From Sordaria brevicollis (Eukaryota > Ascomycota > Sordariomycetes > Sordariales > Sordariaceae), in contig JAUTDP010000006.1 in the NCBI GenBank assembly GCA_033439795.1, positions 1,860,001 to 1,924,000 on the forward strand: 64,000 bases of DNA, written 5' to 3'. Numbering within the stretch: position 1 is the first letter of the stretch; the number at the start of each line of letters is the position of its first letter. Under the pieces are notes generated by a model, which was given only the letters and a program-made list of their open reading frames with translations, was not told the origin of the DNA and did no database searches. Shown here piece by piece: positions 23,506 through 35,219 of the stretch. The translations under genes and the position numbers were made by a program.

Positions 23506-25120
23506 CTAGTCCGAATCGTCGTCATTATTGCCGCCACGATTAGCGACGCGACCGCCGTGGTCGCCCTGGGTAAGCGTACGACGGCGGGCGCCGCGTGCAG
23601 GGGCCTCCCAGGTTTCAGGGTCGAAGCCGTAGATCGGCTTGCCGATGCGTCGGAGGGCAAAGATGACCTGTGTTGTATTAGCTGGACCCATATCTCCACG
23701 TTGCTGCCGTGCCTGATGCCCGAGAGGGAACGTAGTGCTCACGTCGGTGACGGTGACGGTTTTTGCGTGTCTGTGCTCGGTGTAGGTGACACAATCGCGG
23801 AGGATCTGTGATGGGGTCCGAGTTAGCTGTGAGGTCCAAGGTGAGATGGAAAATAGGAAGGTAGCTGGAAGACATACCATCTGGAGCCTCTCCTTCAAAG
23901 CGAGCCGGATGTCATCGTAGATACCGGCTGAGATACGCTTGACACCACCACGACGGGCTAAACGTCTGTAACTTGTTAGTTGTACGTTCGCTCCAATGAA
24001 TACGTTTTGACAAGAATCTTAAGAGGGGAATGTGTAATGCGAGTGATGGTGCTGTATGAAAGTGGGCATGTAGGTGAAGAGATCGTGAAGTGTCAAACAG
24101 CGAAGCTTGTGATAGGGAGGTGAGCTGACGAAAGGATGAAAGTTTTGGAAAAATAAAGCAGCCAAGGCAAGATCAACAGCAATCTGAACTAGGTGCAACC
24201 CAACCAGTTCACAACCCATGATATAGAACGATGTGAGACGAAAGGTGACATGGAGAGACAGAGATCAAAGTGCAGGGTAAGTAAACTCAGGATGACAACC
24301 ACCCTTGAACCTCGATGAATCTTGCCACCAGAACAGAATCTGACTTCGACGTGATCTAGAGATGAAAGTGCATGGAGATGGTACAGAAGTCCAGATGACG
24401 AAAACAATAAAACCACATACCGAATAGCAGGCTTGGCTGAAGCAAAAAGAACACGAACCCATCAGTAAAACCGTCCGCTTTGTTTGTGTCGAGGATCATG
24501 AATAGATGGATGGGTGGACGAAAGCTGTAAGGAACTCGAAGCGCTCTCGACGGACTTTCATACACACTCCCATCCTCCTCCTCCGAAGTTAGATGAGAAT
24601 GGTAAGTGCGAAAGAGCAATGAAAGTGGTGCGTGGGCGTCGTAGTTGGGCGACTTGAAGTTGTGGCCCCCCTTGTCTGGAGACATGGAGACACAGAGATG
24701 GTGATAATCGTGTGTGAATTTGTGCTGATTTTGTTAAAACTCACTGATGCCTCTGATGGTGTCTTTGATGACCTTTCTGTAATTCAAAAGTGAAGTGTGT
24801 TAGTAAATGTATTAATTCATTCATGGATGAATATTGTATGGCAGATATATCGTGTATATCGTCGTCCACGGGTCTGATCCGGGCATGTTAAGATGCTGGT
24901 CCTGGTGGTGCTGTCTGCTCTCGGCGCACGCCCGCTGCCCGCCCGTGGTGCTCGACTGCTTGTGAAAGTTCACGACGTACCTGTGGCGCTTAATGCCAAC
25001 GCCGCCTTTGCCCTTACCGCCCGCCGCGTTGCCACTGCTGCCCAGGACAGTTTTTCCGGCAAGCGAGTGACGGTGCTTGAGTCCCGAAGGACCGCCGCGT
25101 GATGGTATAGTAGGCGGCAT
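23506..25120 (-). CDS. hH4v: Histone H4 variant with N- and C-terminal extensions (166 aa)
   Basis: Divergent histone H4, expected to replace or supplement H4 in nucleosomes. Six coding exons: 25120-24981, 24776-24745, 24436-24421 (16 bp), 23965-23878, 23805-23743 and 23667-23506. All donors begin GT and all acceptors end AG, and the frame closes exactly. Residues about 34-47 (GGKGKGGVGIKRHR) correspond to the H4 tail. The fold is clear: TKPAIRRLARRGGVKRIS, then IYDDIRLALKERLQMILRD, CVTYTEHRHAKTVTVTD and FALRRIGKPIYGF. Unlike canonical H4, there are about 33 extra residues in front (MPPTIPSRGGPSGLKHRHS) and about 37 after YGF, ending in an acidic NNDDDSD. Several H4 core residues are changed (DTIRGI, GIYDDI, KERLQM). 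Introns of 200-450 bp are unlike a replication-type histone gene. It fits the H4 variant known from Neurospora. Its promoter must lie above 25120. Confidence 0.92.
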
Positions 25121-25778
25121 ATTCGTGTAGTTGAAATGTAAGCCGCTGAAGTATGTTCAAGTAAACAAATACAAAAGTGAAGGAAAGCTGAGAAGCACTC
25201 CTCTGCAGGGCCAGATGCAACTGAGAGGACAGAGGCGTGCCATCAAGTGGCAGTTGGTGTGGGGGAATGCGTCCAAGTGGGGCTGAAAGTTTATCTGCAA
25301 GTACGCGGTTGGTCGGTTGCTGGGCAGGGGCGTGGACATAGAGCTGCAAGGGGTGAGCTTAAGCTGTCACCCATATCCAAATAGGGGTCTGTGCACAGCA
25401 GTAACGGGTGCACTAACAGACAAGAAGGGCAAGAGCACGCTGGAATGAAACTTCCTATCAGTGACAGTTGAGAAGGTGACTGGACAGACACAGGAAACAA
25501 TCCAAGTTTATTAAATTAGCTGGCCCTTCAAGGAGCCTTGTTATGTTAAAATCAGATCCACTATGCAAAGCGGGCTCCTTGTCCAGACCGAGAGTAGACA
25601 GAGCAAATTATCGAGTCCTTTGTAAACAGTATGCAGGAGAATAACAGTCCAACGAGTGGACCAAGCACCTCTATCGGTATCTCTCAACACAACTCCAAAC
25701 CATGATACCGGCCCTCATAGAATATTGGCGCGCGTTACCCAGAAAACCCATCATTAACGATTTATCAACATGCCCGGT
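25121..25778. other. Intergenic: histone variant upstream region and svf1-like 3' flank
   Basis: No supportable gene. Both neighbours are on the minus strand; this holds the 5' side of the histone variant and the 3' UTR of the Svf1-like gene. Confidence 0.5.
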
Positions 25779-27159
25779 TTACGAGGAGATGAAGGTGGCC
25801 TCGCTGAAGAGGTAGCCCTCCTCCGAAATCTCTTGATCCCCGACCTTGAGCTTGAGAGTGAGCTTCTTCTTTTGTGGCGCGTACTGTATTTCATCATCTT
25901 AGTTTCAGGACCTTAAAAATATCCCACCAGCAAGCAAAACATACCTGGTAAATATAGGGCTTGGTGCCAGCAGCACCCGCAACGATCTGCTTGACGAATC
26001 CTGGCACCTCAGCCATGACGTCTATCCTGTCAAGCCTATCCTCGAGCTCGCCCTCCAGAACAGCATCGACCTGCTTGCCGTCCTTGGTAGCACCCTTCCA
26101 CTCAAACTTGATGGCGGTCGGCTCGGGCCAGTCGTTCTCCGTGTCGCCCTTGGTCGCAGTGTGCGTGACAGCACCGTCGGCGCCGGCAAAGATGATCTCG
26201 TTGTCCTTGACAACACCGCCAACGGTAACAACAGTCGATCCGTACGAGGGGGGAGTCGTGTACTGCATGAGGACAGCGGAGTAGTTGGGGCCCTGGAAGT
26301 CGCAAAAGTTCCACTTGGCCGCGGCGTGGTGAGGCTTCATGCCCTGGAGAGCGTGGACGAACATGGCGCGTCCCTTGCAGTCGACGGGACCGTCGGGGGT
26401 GGCGATCGTGCCCTCGGCGACACACCTGGGCCAGAAAACATGGCGCATGGAGCCCCAAGGGTTGGCGGGGTCGGTGCCAAACAGTGTTGTGCCGGTGGTG
26501 CCAACCTTGAAGCCAGGCGCTGTCCTCTTGACGGTCACGTTGACGATCGACCTTTCATCGTTCAATGACTTGATTGTGTAAGAGTTGCCATCTTCCGAAA
26601 GCTCGACGGCGCAGTCGGTAGCGTAGAAGCCGGTCTTGTCCTCGCTGAACTCGTGGTTGTTGAGGGGTGTAGAGCACCAGAGGTGGGGCTTGGAGCCATC
26701 CAGGGAGAAGACCTTGGAGTTGAACTGGCAAGTCGTGCGGATGCCACTGTTGCGTCATCGAAGTCAGTACGAGCCCAGAGTTTCCGAGCGCGCGAACGTC
26801 AACGGCGGATGGATCGATGGGGCAAGCTTACGCAACGTTAGAGTAGATGACCTGGGCAAAGGCGAGCTTGCCGCTGTCGGTCATGAAGTAGAAGCATTGC
26901 GTCTCAACGCAAGTAGACTCCATGGCCTGCCATTTCAAGTCATCCTTGGTGATCTCGGTATAGGGAGTGGTCTTGGCCTCCTCGGCGACGGACTTGATGG
27001 CCTCGGGGCCGTAGATAGGCTCCTTGGTACCGGCGACATTGGCCAGCCTACAAGCAGGTTGATTGTTAGAAAGGCTTGCGTCCGGCGCGTGGTGGGGGTA
27101 GTAGTAGCATCATAAGAGGCAGCTTGGAGTACTCACGCCGCTTGCGCCCACTTGAACAT
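25779..27159 (-). CDS. svf1: Svf1-family survival factor (381 aa)
   Basis: Lipocalin-like fungal protein needed in yeast for survival under oxidative and cold stress and linked to sphingolipid handling. Exons are 27159-27137 (23 bp), 27047-26832, 26746-25945 and 25883-25779; phases close exactly. The protein begins [24 protein letters not shown], a short amphipathic start seen in the family. It continues with [32 protein letters not shown], a long central part ([53 protein letters not shown]) and [11 protein letters not shown], and ends in [11 protein letters not shown]. The conserved WNF-Q-P-YS pattern and the C-terminal PYIYQ block support the assignment. It is transcribed away from the uL11m gene across 950 bp. 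Confidence 0.92.
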
Positions 27160-28109
27160 GGTGAAAGAGTTTGGGGGTATAGACGAAAATTGGAAGAAAA
27201 GTATGGATTAGAGAAGCAAGAAGCTAAGACAACGAGGCAAAAATGAGTCTAGTGGTGAGAATTTTCCAGGTAATTTGATGTTCAAGACTAAAGTCATTCA
27301 CCGCCGTCAAAGAAAGATGGATCAGAGATGGCGCCGGCGCTGAAATAAGGCCAATGGAAATCAGAAGGGGCAACCCAGTTCTGTCCCAAATCTCCCAAGT
27401 GGAAGTCTCCTAGTACTACAAAGTGTACGTACCACTGTGGGCTCCCCCGTGGTCGTGGCCCTTTAGTGGCAGTCGAGCGGCAAAGACAAAAAAGTCACTG
27501 GCTCTTGAAGGTGCACGTCACTGTTCCGCCCATCTCTCCACATCACCTGAGGATTCGACGATTGGACCCTCTCAGGGTTTCCCAGCGTGCCAGGTCCCTA
27601 CAGCGAGCGGGTCTGCCTGCAATTGCTTGAATGGTGCTGGTGTCGCAAAGTTCCCTTGCAGACATGCAGCCGCTGGAACGCACCTTTACGGCAAGGCGAG
27701 GCGGCAGGCAAATGTGCAGTCCAAAGTGGGAGGGATGGACATGGACTCGGACTCGGGGGGGGGGGGGGGGTTCAAGCCACAAAATGACGGCACTGATAAG
27801 CGGCGATAAGCGACTGCTCGCAGCATTTTGGATAGTACGTGGCTGAAGCTTCCAGGATGGAAGTGGCTGACTCCGACCCTGGCCGCGACGGTTGCCGGCC
27901 CGGCGCCCGATTTTTTTGGAGCCAAGCTCTGAGGTGCCGCCCGCCGCCGTCGCCGCCGCCGTTGCTGCTGCTGCCGCTGTCGCGAACGAGAGTTACCCGA
28001 CCGACCTCGAAAGTGTAACACGCGACTGCCAGACGCGCCGCATCGCCTTTTCCCTTCTCCACACAACTCAACTTCCTTCCGAGGGTCCCTGTAGTTCGAG
28101 TCCGCCAAA
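27160..28109. promoter_or_regulatory. Divergent promoter region of svf1-like and uL11m genes, with a G16 tract
   Basis: Start codons of the two genes face away from each other, so both promoters share this 950 bp. It contains sixteen consecutive G at 27755-27770 and a GCC/GCT-rich stretch at about 27936-27977. The G run could form a quadruplex or slip, but function is not shown. Confidence 0.55.
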
Positions 28110-28654
28110 ATGTCCAAGGCTGCGAAAGGTGGTGCTGGTGGTGTTGAGCAGGTGGTGAAGCTCATTGTCGGTGCCGGCCAGGCCAGCCCGAGTCCCCCCG
28201 TCGGTCCGGCCCTTGGTTCCAAGGGTATCAAGTCCATGGACTTTTGCAAGGTTGGTTCACCTGCGCACACCATTTATGACCTTCAGGAACAGTCACTAAC
28301 ATGCGCTCATTTCTACAGGAGTTCAACGCCAGAACCGCCCACATCATTACCGGTACCCCGATGCCCGTCCGTGTCACCGTCAGGCCCGACCGCACGTTCC
28401 ACTTCGATGTCCGCACCCCCCACACATCATGGCTTCTGCTCAACGCCGCCGAGGCCCCGATAGGCAAGGGCGGCAAGAGAAAGGGCGCCAGCAACCCCGG
28501 CAAGGAGGTTGTCGGCACCGTCAGCCTCAAGCACATCTACGAGATTGCCAAGATCAAGCAGTCCGAGCTCCGTCTCTCTGGTCTGCCCCTCGAGGGTCTC
28601 TGCAGGGCGGTCATCTACCAGGCCAAGTCCATTGGCGTCAACGTTGTTCCTTGA
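28110..28654 (+). CDS. mrpl19: Mitochondrial large-subunit ribosomal protein uL11m (158 aa)
   Basis: Component of the stalk base of the mitochondrial large ribosomal subunit, binding the GTPase-associated rRNA. Exons are 28110-28250 and 28319-28654; the 68-bp intron has a GTTGGT donor and CAG acceptor. The protein has the uL11 N-domain ([20 protein letters not shown], then [19 protein letters not shown]) with the Pro-rich thiostrepton-site loop, and the C-domain ([19 protein letters not shown], then [14 protein letters not shown]). It lacks the trimethyl-lysine region style of cytosolic uL11 and resembles bacterial L11, hence the mitochondrial call. There is no long transit peptide, as is common for this protein. 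Confidence 0.93.
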
Positions 28655-29586
28655 AAGAGGGGAAGCTGTACGCTGAGCAAAAAGGAGGGATGTGATGGAT
28701 GATGGCCTCATAATACGGGGGCTTGTTGGGAAGAGCACGAAGGCGTTTACGGTTGTTTCTTGTTCAGGTGGATAGACCACACGGCAATTGTTGTTACCAT
28801 ATTGGAAGGGGGGAACTATAGCCATTTTGCTTAGTGGCTCTGTATATCTTTTCTTGTATCATTATTGTATGTCCAAAGTCTCAATATGCACAGCGGCGCC
28901 GGGAAAGCTGTTGGTTCATCCACGGAGCATGTCCCCTTGGGGAGTTTGGAAAGTGTTTGACGGCAGAAACGTGATGGGTATACACAGCATTTCGGGGAGT
29001 TTGCTGGTTGAGGCTTTCATCGGCTCACCGTGCTCCCGCTTCGTCAGCCCTGGTTTGCATAGTTTTGTGGCTGTGAAACCATATGGGCGTACAAGTTACT
29101 ACCTGTAATCCTTCAGGAAGGTAGGATAAAGTTTTAAGGTTGGTGGTAAGTTAGGCAGAATTCCCACCGCGGGTATTATGCTCACCTGTAAGTAAGCCGT
29201 GGTCGCGATAGCCCTGTCCAATCTGACGGCGAGACGTTGGTGATGCATCACATATGAAAAGGGGCTATGTAAACAAAACCCCCCTCTCCGCGTATCCAAC
29301 CGCCCACTTCCATCTTATCATCCATGCGATGAAAGCCCCGCTACATACAATGTTGGCAGTCTTGGTGTTCATCCCATGCTTCCTTGTGAAATAGCCATGA
29401 GATGAAAACGGATTCATTGTTCAATATCCAGCACGTGTGCGACAATTGCAATTACATTCGATGGCTTCCAGAAACATTCGGGCAATTAACCTCCCGCAGC
29501 CATGGCGGGGTATTGACATGGGTTACACCGAACCGAGACGATAAGGACCTGGGACTCGGCGGTAGAGATCGACAACGAGAAAAGCG
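28655..29586. other. Intergenic between uL11m and the retrotransposon
   Basis: 3' flank of the uL11m gene. Composition is normal right up to the target duplication at 29587, so the AT-rich block starts at the element and not before it. Confidence 0.55.
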
Positions 29587-29591
29587 GTTGA
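29587..29591. repeat. Target-site duplication, left copy (GTTGA)
   Basis: Five bases immediately before the TGTTAG start of the left LTR; identical to the five bases after the right LTR at 35215-35219. Five bp is the usual LTR-retrotransposon duplication length. Confidence 0.9.
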
Positions 29592-29781
29592 TGTTAGATT
29601 GCACAGCAAAGTGGATATTGTAATTGAGGGTTAAAAAATTGATATGTGTATTTAGAAGAGTTTTGTAGAACCCGAGTTGGGGGTGCCCAAATTATTAGGA
29701 AGGTTTGCAGCCAGAATTTGGTGGCTGGGGCGCTTTACGTAAGCCTGTTTTTATTGGTCGAATTTACCCTCTAATCTGATA
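29592..29781 (-). repeat. Left LTR (3' LTR of the minus-strand element), 190 bp
   Basis: Aligns without gaps to the right LTR; 16 differences, all C/T or G/A. Its outer end is well preserved; the half facing the element interior carries 11 of the mutations, using the other copy as reference. Confidence 0.93.
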
Positions 29782-29793
29782 TACCTCCCCAAA
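29782..29793 (-). other. Polypurine tract next to the 3' LTR
   Basis: Reads TTTGGGGAGGTA on the minus strand and directly abuts the LTR end, as expected for the plus-strand primer of an LTR retrotransposon. It fixes the element's orientation independently of the reverse-transcriptase remnant. Confidence 0.75.
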
Positions 29794-30689
29794 TGTAGTT
29801 TATTTCCTGAAATAGATAAATTTAAAGTTATTTATATAAGATTAGTTGCTTTTTTTTATTTATTTCCTTAATCCTTAGGTATTTTACCCATTAATAACCT
29901 TCTTTATTTCGTATAGAATTTATCCTTATTAATTTTTTGAATTCTTAGTATTTCTTTACGGTTAATACCTTAGTTATGCCGTTTACGGGTATTTTTGAAG
30001 TTTCGAGATATTATATTTTGATTATCCTTATTTGTATTTCTTATTTTAATTAATATTAGTGAATATTAATATAGCGGAGTTTGGTTATTAGTTTTAATAT
30101 TTTTATATTTAGGATTTTGAGTATTTAGATATTATTATATTTGAGAATTAGGGTAGGGTTGGAGAATTTTAGTATAAGACTTTTGAGTAGCTTTATAATA
30201 TATAATATTTTTTTGGCGACGTTAGAGAGGGCTACGAATTTTATTTTAATTATAGAAGTGGTTATTATTAATTATTTAGAAGTTCCTTAATAAATAAATC
30301 TATTATATAATTTTATTATAAAACTTTAGGAATTTTTGCGGTCGATGGAATTATTAATAAAGGAGGCGTTAAAAGTAAATTGAAATTTAGTATTTTTTTT
30401 ATAATATAGGGTTAGGTTTGCGGTAGTAAAGAAGTAATATAGTATTTTATTTGCGGCTTTATAATATTTTAGTCTTGGGTTGTGGTTGTATTTAATAAAT
30501 CGATTAGTTATAAAGGTAATATTTAATTTAGTAATAATAGCGGCGTAAAATATAGACCCGATTTTAATTTAGTATCGATAGATAGATTGGTTAGTAGTTT
30601 TATAATCGTAGGGTATTAATTCGATATTATTTATTAGGATTTAGGTAGTACGTTTATTATTAATGAATTTATAAATCTTTTAAAGGTAT

Positions 30690-31200
30690 AATTATTAGGA
30701 TAATTAAATTTTATAAGCTTTACGATTACGGATTATTTTAATATTTAAGAATTATTATAATTCTTTTCTTTTAATTAGATTATACCGGGATTATAGAATT
30801 TTTATATATTGCCGGGTAATTTCCTCCTTAATAGGGTAATAATAAAAGATAATATTATTAACGTAATAGAAGATTAAAATATTATTATTAATTAAAATAT
30901 AGGGATTTTTAGGGATTATATAGAACCTTAGGGCTTTAAATATCTTTATAAACTTTTATTATTATAGTAGTAGGGAATGACGAAAATTATATAATATTTT
31001 AAGGATTTTAAATACCTTCCTTTAAATATAATAATTTAGCGGTATATATATATAGATTTCTTCGTTTATTATTATATTTACGAAGGCGTTAATTGTATCC
31101 TATTAAATGAATTTAAGGTTGAAGCGTAAGGTTATAATTATAAGGGTACGGAAGGACTTTTTTACTAGGGTAGAGGTATAGGTTTTTTATTTTATAATTT
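30690..31200 (-). pseudogene. Remnant of copia reverse transcriptase inside the RIPed element
   Basis: Minus strand at 30871-30845 translates to F-Y-Y-V-N-N-I-I-F, with the two active-site aspartates replaced by Asn through G-to-A change. Downstream, about 30722-30698, the frame reads (I)IRNRKAYKI with stop codons where Gln or Trp codons would be expected after C-to-T or G-to-A changes. Boundaries are approximate; the frame is broken by many stops. Confidence 0.8.
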
Positions 31201-34200
31201 TTATTTATTAATTTTTACGTATAATTAAACGAGTTTTAATTTTATTAAAGTAATTATTTTTAAAGTATTTATAAATATATATTTATATATAATTGAGGAT
31301 TTGTTTACTTTTAATTTTAGGCTCGTTGCGGTTTATTTCTATTTAGGTTTTTATTTATTTATAGCTCTCGAAGTGAATTTGCTCGGCTTGCTTAAAGAGG
31401 TCGCTTAAGGGATGTTTATCGAGGTTTTTATAATTGTAAGGTATTAGCGGTAATTAATAATAATAGAGGTTTTAAAATTTATTAATAGCAATTAGGGATT
31501 TAATTATATTTTTAGTAATTATTTTTTCTTTATATATAGAACGTTACAATTTTATTTTAGTAATTTTCTTCTTATATATTATAGTTATAAGTTAATAAAA
31601 ACGTCCGGTATTAAATATTACCTTCTAGGGTTCGAAACTTTTTAATAATTCCTTTTTAGCGTACTTAGTACAATTTATAGTAAATACCTTTATAAAAAAA
31701 GAAGTTAATAATAGTATATTTAATAGTATTAGATAATTATAATTAACGAAATAATTGATAGCTATTCGGTCTTCCTTTGGGTTTATAATTTTATTAAAGG
31801 GGTTTAGAAGCGGTATACTAGTTTTTACTTCCTTAATAATTACTTTTTCGGCTTATATTTCCTTAGTAATTATTATTTCCCTTTTTTAAATTAGGTTAAA
31901 AGAAAGAGAATTTAAAAAGTCGTAAATATTTATATTTTTTATATCGGTACAATTAATTATAAAATCGAAGGGAAATTAATTATTTAATAATTATTCTTTA
32001 ATAATATACTTTTTTAATAAGGCGGTAAATTCTTTTAAAGTAAATTTTAGGGATTCGGCTTCCTTTTTTACCTTACTAGTAAAGAGGGTACGTTTATTAA
32101 AAATAACGTTACGGGTATTAATAATTTCATTAGTAATAGGGTTTTAAATTCAGTAAATAATTATAAAGGTATAATTAATTAAATATTTAATTTACGCTTT
32201 AGGGTTTATTTTTTAAAGTTTATTTTATTTATTTTTAGCAGTAATAATTATTACGAATATTTTATAGCTATAAATTCGAAGGTAGGAGATATTAGGTTTA
32301 TAGGGGGTAATTTCGTCGTTATTACTATTAATTTTCCTAATAATAATTATATAGAATTTTTTATAGGGAGATTTTTAATCGTAAAAGTATTTAGGGGACC
32401 GATTATTGAGATATATTATTATAAAAACGATTTCTAATTAAAAATCCTTAGGAAAATAAATATTTAAATTTATAATACGCGTTTTATTTTTAATTATATT
32501 TCCCGAACGCTTTATACTTCTATTTTATATTTAGGTATATAGGGTAGAGGGCTCTATAATTATATTACGTTACGTTAATAGGTTTAGGAATAATTATAAT
32601 TTCGTAATTTCGTTATTATATTTTAGTATTTATATTATAATATTAAATTATATTTTAAAAAGAGTAAAGAAGTTATTTAAATAAATTACGATTATAGTAG
32701 CGAATCGGTCGTAAAAGAAATATTCTTAAATATATTTAATAAATTTATAAATAATAAATATAATATTAATATAACTTCGGTAATTTTTTTTATAATCGAG
32801 AAAGTTTATAGCGAAACGTTTTCTAGCCTTATACCCTCTATTTTTAAATTTTTATTTAATTTATTACTTAATTTTTATTTAAGTATAGGTATTATATTAT
32901 TTAGTTTTAGGGTTTTCTTCGTTTTCCTTTTTCTTATTTTTAAATAGGATTTTAATTCCTAATACGTTATAGAAATAAAATAGTATTTAAGGATTAGGGT
33001 ACTTTAATTTAAAATATTAAATAAAAAGGTTTTTATAATAATATTTATAATTTATATAGGAATTAATTATATTTTTACGGGTATAGAAATTCGCCCGAGT
33101 GAGTAAATAGGGAAATTCTTTAAATAGAGTTTAGCGGTAATAAATTTTAAAATAATAAAAGAATAATTGGTTTATATTATAAAGGTAATTATTAAATAGT
33201 TTATAGTCTTAAAAGAAATTTTACTTACGTAATAAATATAAAGAGATAAAATTAATTATAAAATTAGAATAGAAGGTTATATCGTAGAAATATAGTTTTT
33301 TAAACCTATTTTCTCTATTAATAATAAAATTAACCTCTTTATAACTTTGGATTATAATACGTAAATTTTTAATTTATAAATTATTATTATAGGGTACGTA
33401 ACAGAAATTGAGGAAATATATAATTTTATTAAATATATATAAAGAATTATTAAAATTAAAAAAAGCGTAGTTTTTAAACGGGTAAGTATTAAAATTTCCT
33501 TTTCCCGTTTAAAATATTATTTATATTATAGCGGTTTTATAAATTTAAATAAGGATAGGAATAAAGTTTATAATAGTATTTTTATTAGAGAGTTAATTAC
33601 TTTAAAATTGGTTATTAATATTAAGGATAGGATTTATTAATTACTTAATTATTTCCCTTTTTTAAATTTCGATTTCTTTTTTAAATTTTAAATTGTTATT
33701 AAAATTTTTAATTACCCGAATTTATATTTTAAGGTTAAACTTCTAATAAAGGTTTAAGGCCTTATTAAGAAAGAGATATTAATAGTGTTTAATAATATAC
33801 GTACCCTCTTCGTAAATTTTATAACGAAATAACGATAATAAATTTCCGTTTTATTTAGAGTTTTTAATTTACGTTATATATTTCTTTTTATATTAATTGC
33901 GTTAAGGTTTATTAAATTAAATATTTTTTATTTTAATATTAATATCTTTTAATTTATTAAGGGTATTACTTTTAATTTTAAAGGACGCCCCGCGAATATT
34001 TCTACAGTTAAATTTAATTTATATAATTATAAGTATTTTATTATTAAAGCCTTTAATATAAAAATCCCCGGATAAAATATAGAAATTAAGAATATTATTA
34101 ACGATTTATAAGCGGTATTAATACGAGGCGTTAAAGGCCTAACCCGGTCGAATAGGGCGTAAATATTTAATAAAATTATAAAATTAGGCGGTAATTAATA

Positions 34201-35024
34201 AAGATTTAAAAATTATATAGAATTGGGCTTTAATTATAATAGTTTTTTAACCGTCGATTTATTTAATTATTCCTATTTTAGGCTTTATTATAAGGGGTTT
34301 ATTAATATAATCGCGGTAGGCCTTACGGGTATCAATAAGGGTTTATTTAGGACGGTATTATAGCTTTTTAGCGAGGGTAGAGTATTATTAAGGGAAATTT
34401 TCGTTATTCCGGAGGTAATTGGATTTATAATTTTAATAAACGGTTTTACGTATTTATTTAATAAATATAACGCGGTACTTCGAAAAGGTTTCGTATTTTT
34501 TAAACCGGTAATTAAATATATTAATATTATAATTATATTTTTATAGCCCTACGATAATAAAATTAGTGAATTTGGCAATAACGTCGTTAATTTATTCTTT
34601 TAAGGATTTTTCGGTGAATTTTACGCTTATAGGGATATTATCGGCGCTATAAAGAAGGATTAGCGTAATAAAAATACTATTTTTAAAATCGTTGAAGGCT
34701 TCTTTAATTTTTTTAATATAATAATAGGCGGACGATTTAATAGTGTAATTTATAATAGTTGGCTTTATAGGTTTAAAGGGAATTGGTTATACCCTTAGTA
34801 TATAATTAGTAAAGTTTAGGATTTTGGCCTAGGCTATAAATTCGTCGCTTTATTCTTTGAATTTATTTATAGAATTTAGGTAGATTTATTTAGTAACGAT
34901 TTCTTTATTAATTAACTGGGATATAGTTAATAACGTAGTAGGTTACGGTAATAATAGTGATAATAGTTGTAATTAGTGTAATTGAAGTTTTCGTAGCGCG
35001 GAGATTGTAAATTAAATTATTAAT

Positions 35025-35214
35025 TATTAAATTGCATAGCAAAGTGGATATTGTAATTGAGGGTTAAAAAATTAATATGTGTATTTAGAAGAGTTCTGTA
35101 GAACCCGAGTTAGGGGTGCCCAGACTATTAGGAAGGTCTGCAGCCAGAATCTGGTGGCTGGGGCGCCTTACGTAAGCCTGTTTCTACTGGTCGAGTCTAC
35201 CCTCTAATCTGACA
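35025..35214 (-). repeat. Right LTR (5' LTR of the minus-strand element), 190 bp
   Basis: Gap-free partner of the left LTR. Its inward end is mutated (TATTAAATTG where the left copy reads TGTTAGATTG), while the outer 100 bases show no changes relative to the left copy. Confidence 0.93.
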
Positions 35215-35219
35215 GTTGA
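35215..35219. repeat. Target-site duplication, right copy (GTTGA)
   Basis: Identical to 29587-29591 and directly follows the CTGACA end of the right LTR. Confidence 0.9.

Larger units (their letters stand above)
29592..35214 (-). mobile_element. Complete RIP-inactivated Ty1/copia LTR retrotransposon (5,623 bp)
   Basis: Flanked by 190-bp LTRs (29592-29781 and 35025-35214) with TG...CA-type ends (TGTTAG...CTGATA and TATTAA...CTGACA) and bordered by GTTGA duplications. The interior is extremely AT-rich, nearly free of CA, and has no open frame of 60 codons on either strand; CG dinucleotides persist, as expected of RIP rather than loss of methylated CpG. Orientation is minus. A purine tract GGGGAGGTA abuts the left LTR (its 3' LTR on the minus strand), and minus-strand remnants of copia-type reverse transcriptase read FYYVNNIIF at 30871-30845, where YVDD is the family active site. 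Conceptual remnants further on (30770-30690) match the block after the active site in fungal copia elements, and RNase-H-like remnants lie at lower coordinates, in the expected order. It cannot encode anything now. Confidence 0.95.

Noticed and set aside
29592..35214. AT-rich block as a centromere fragment or mitochondrial insertion
   Set aside because: Matched LTRs, target duplication, polypurine tract and reverse-transcriptase remnant identify a RIPed retrotransposon.
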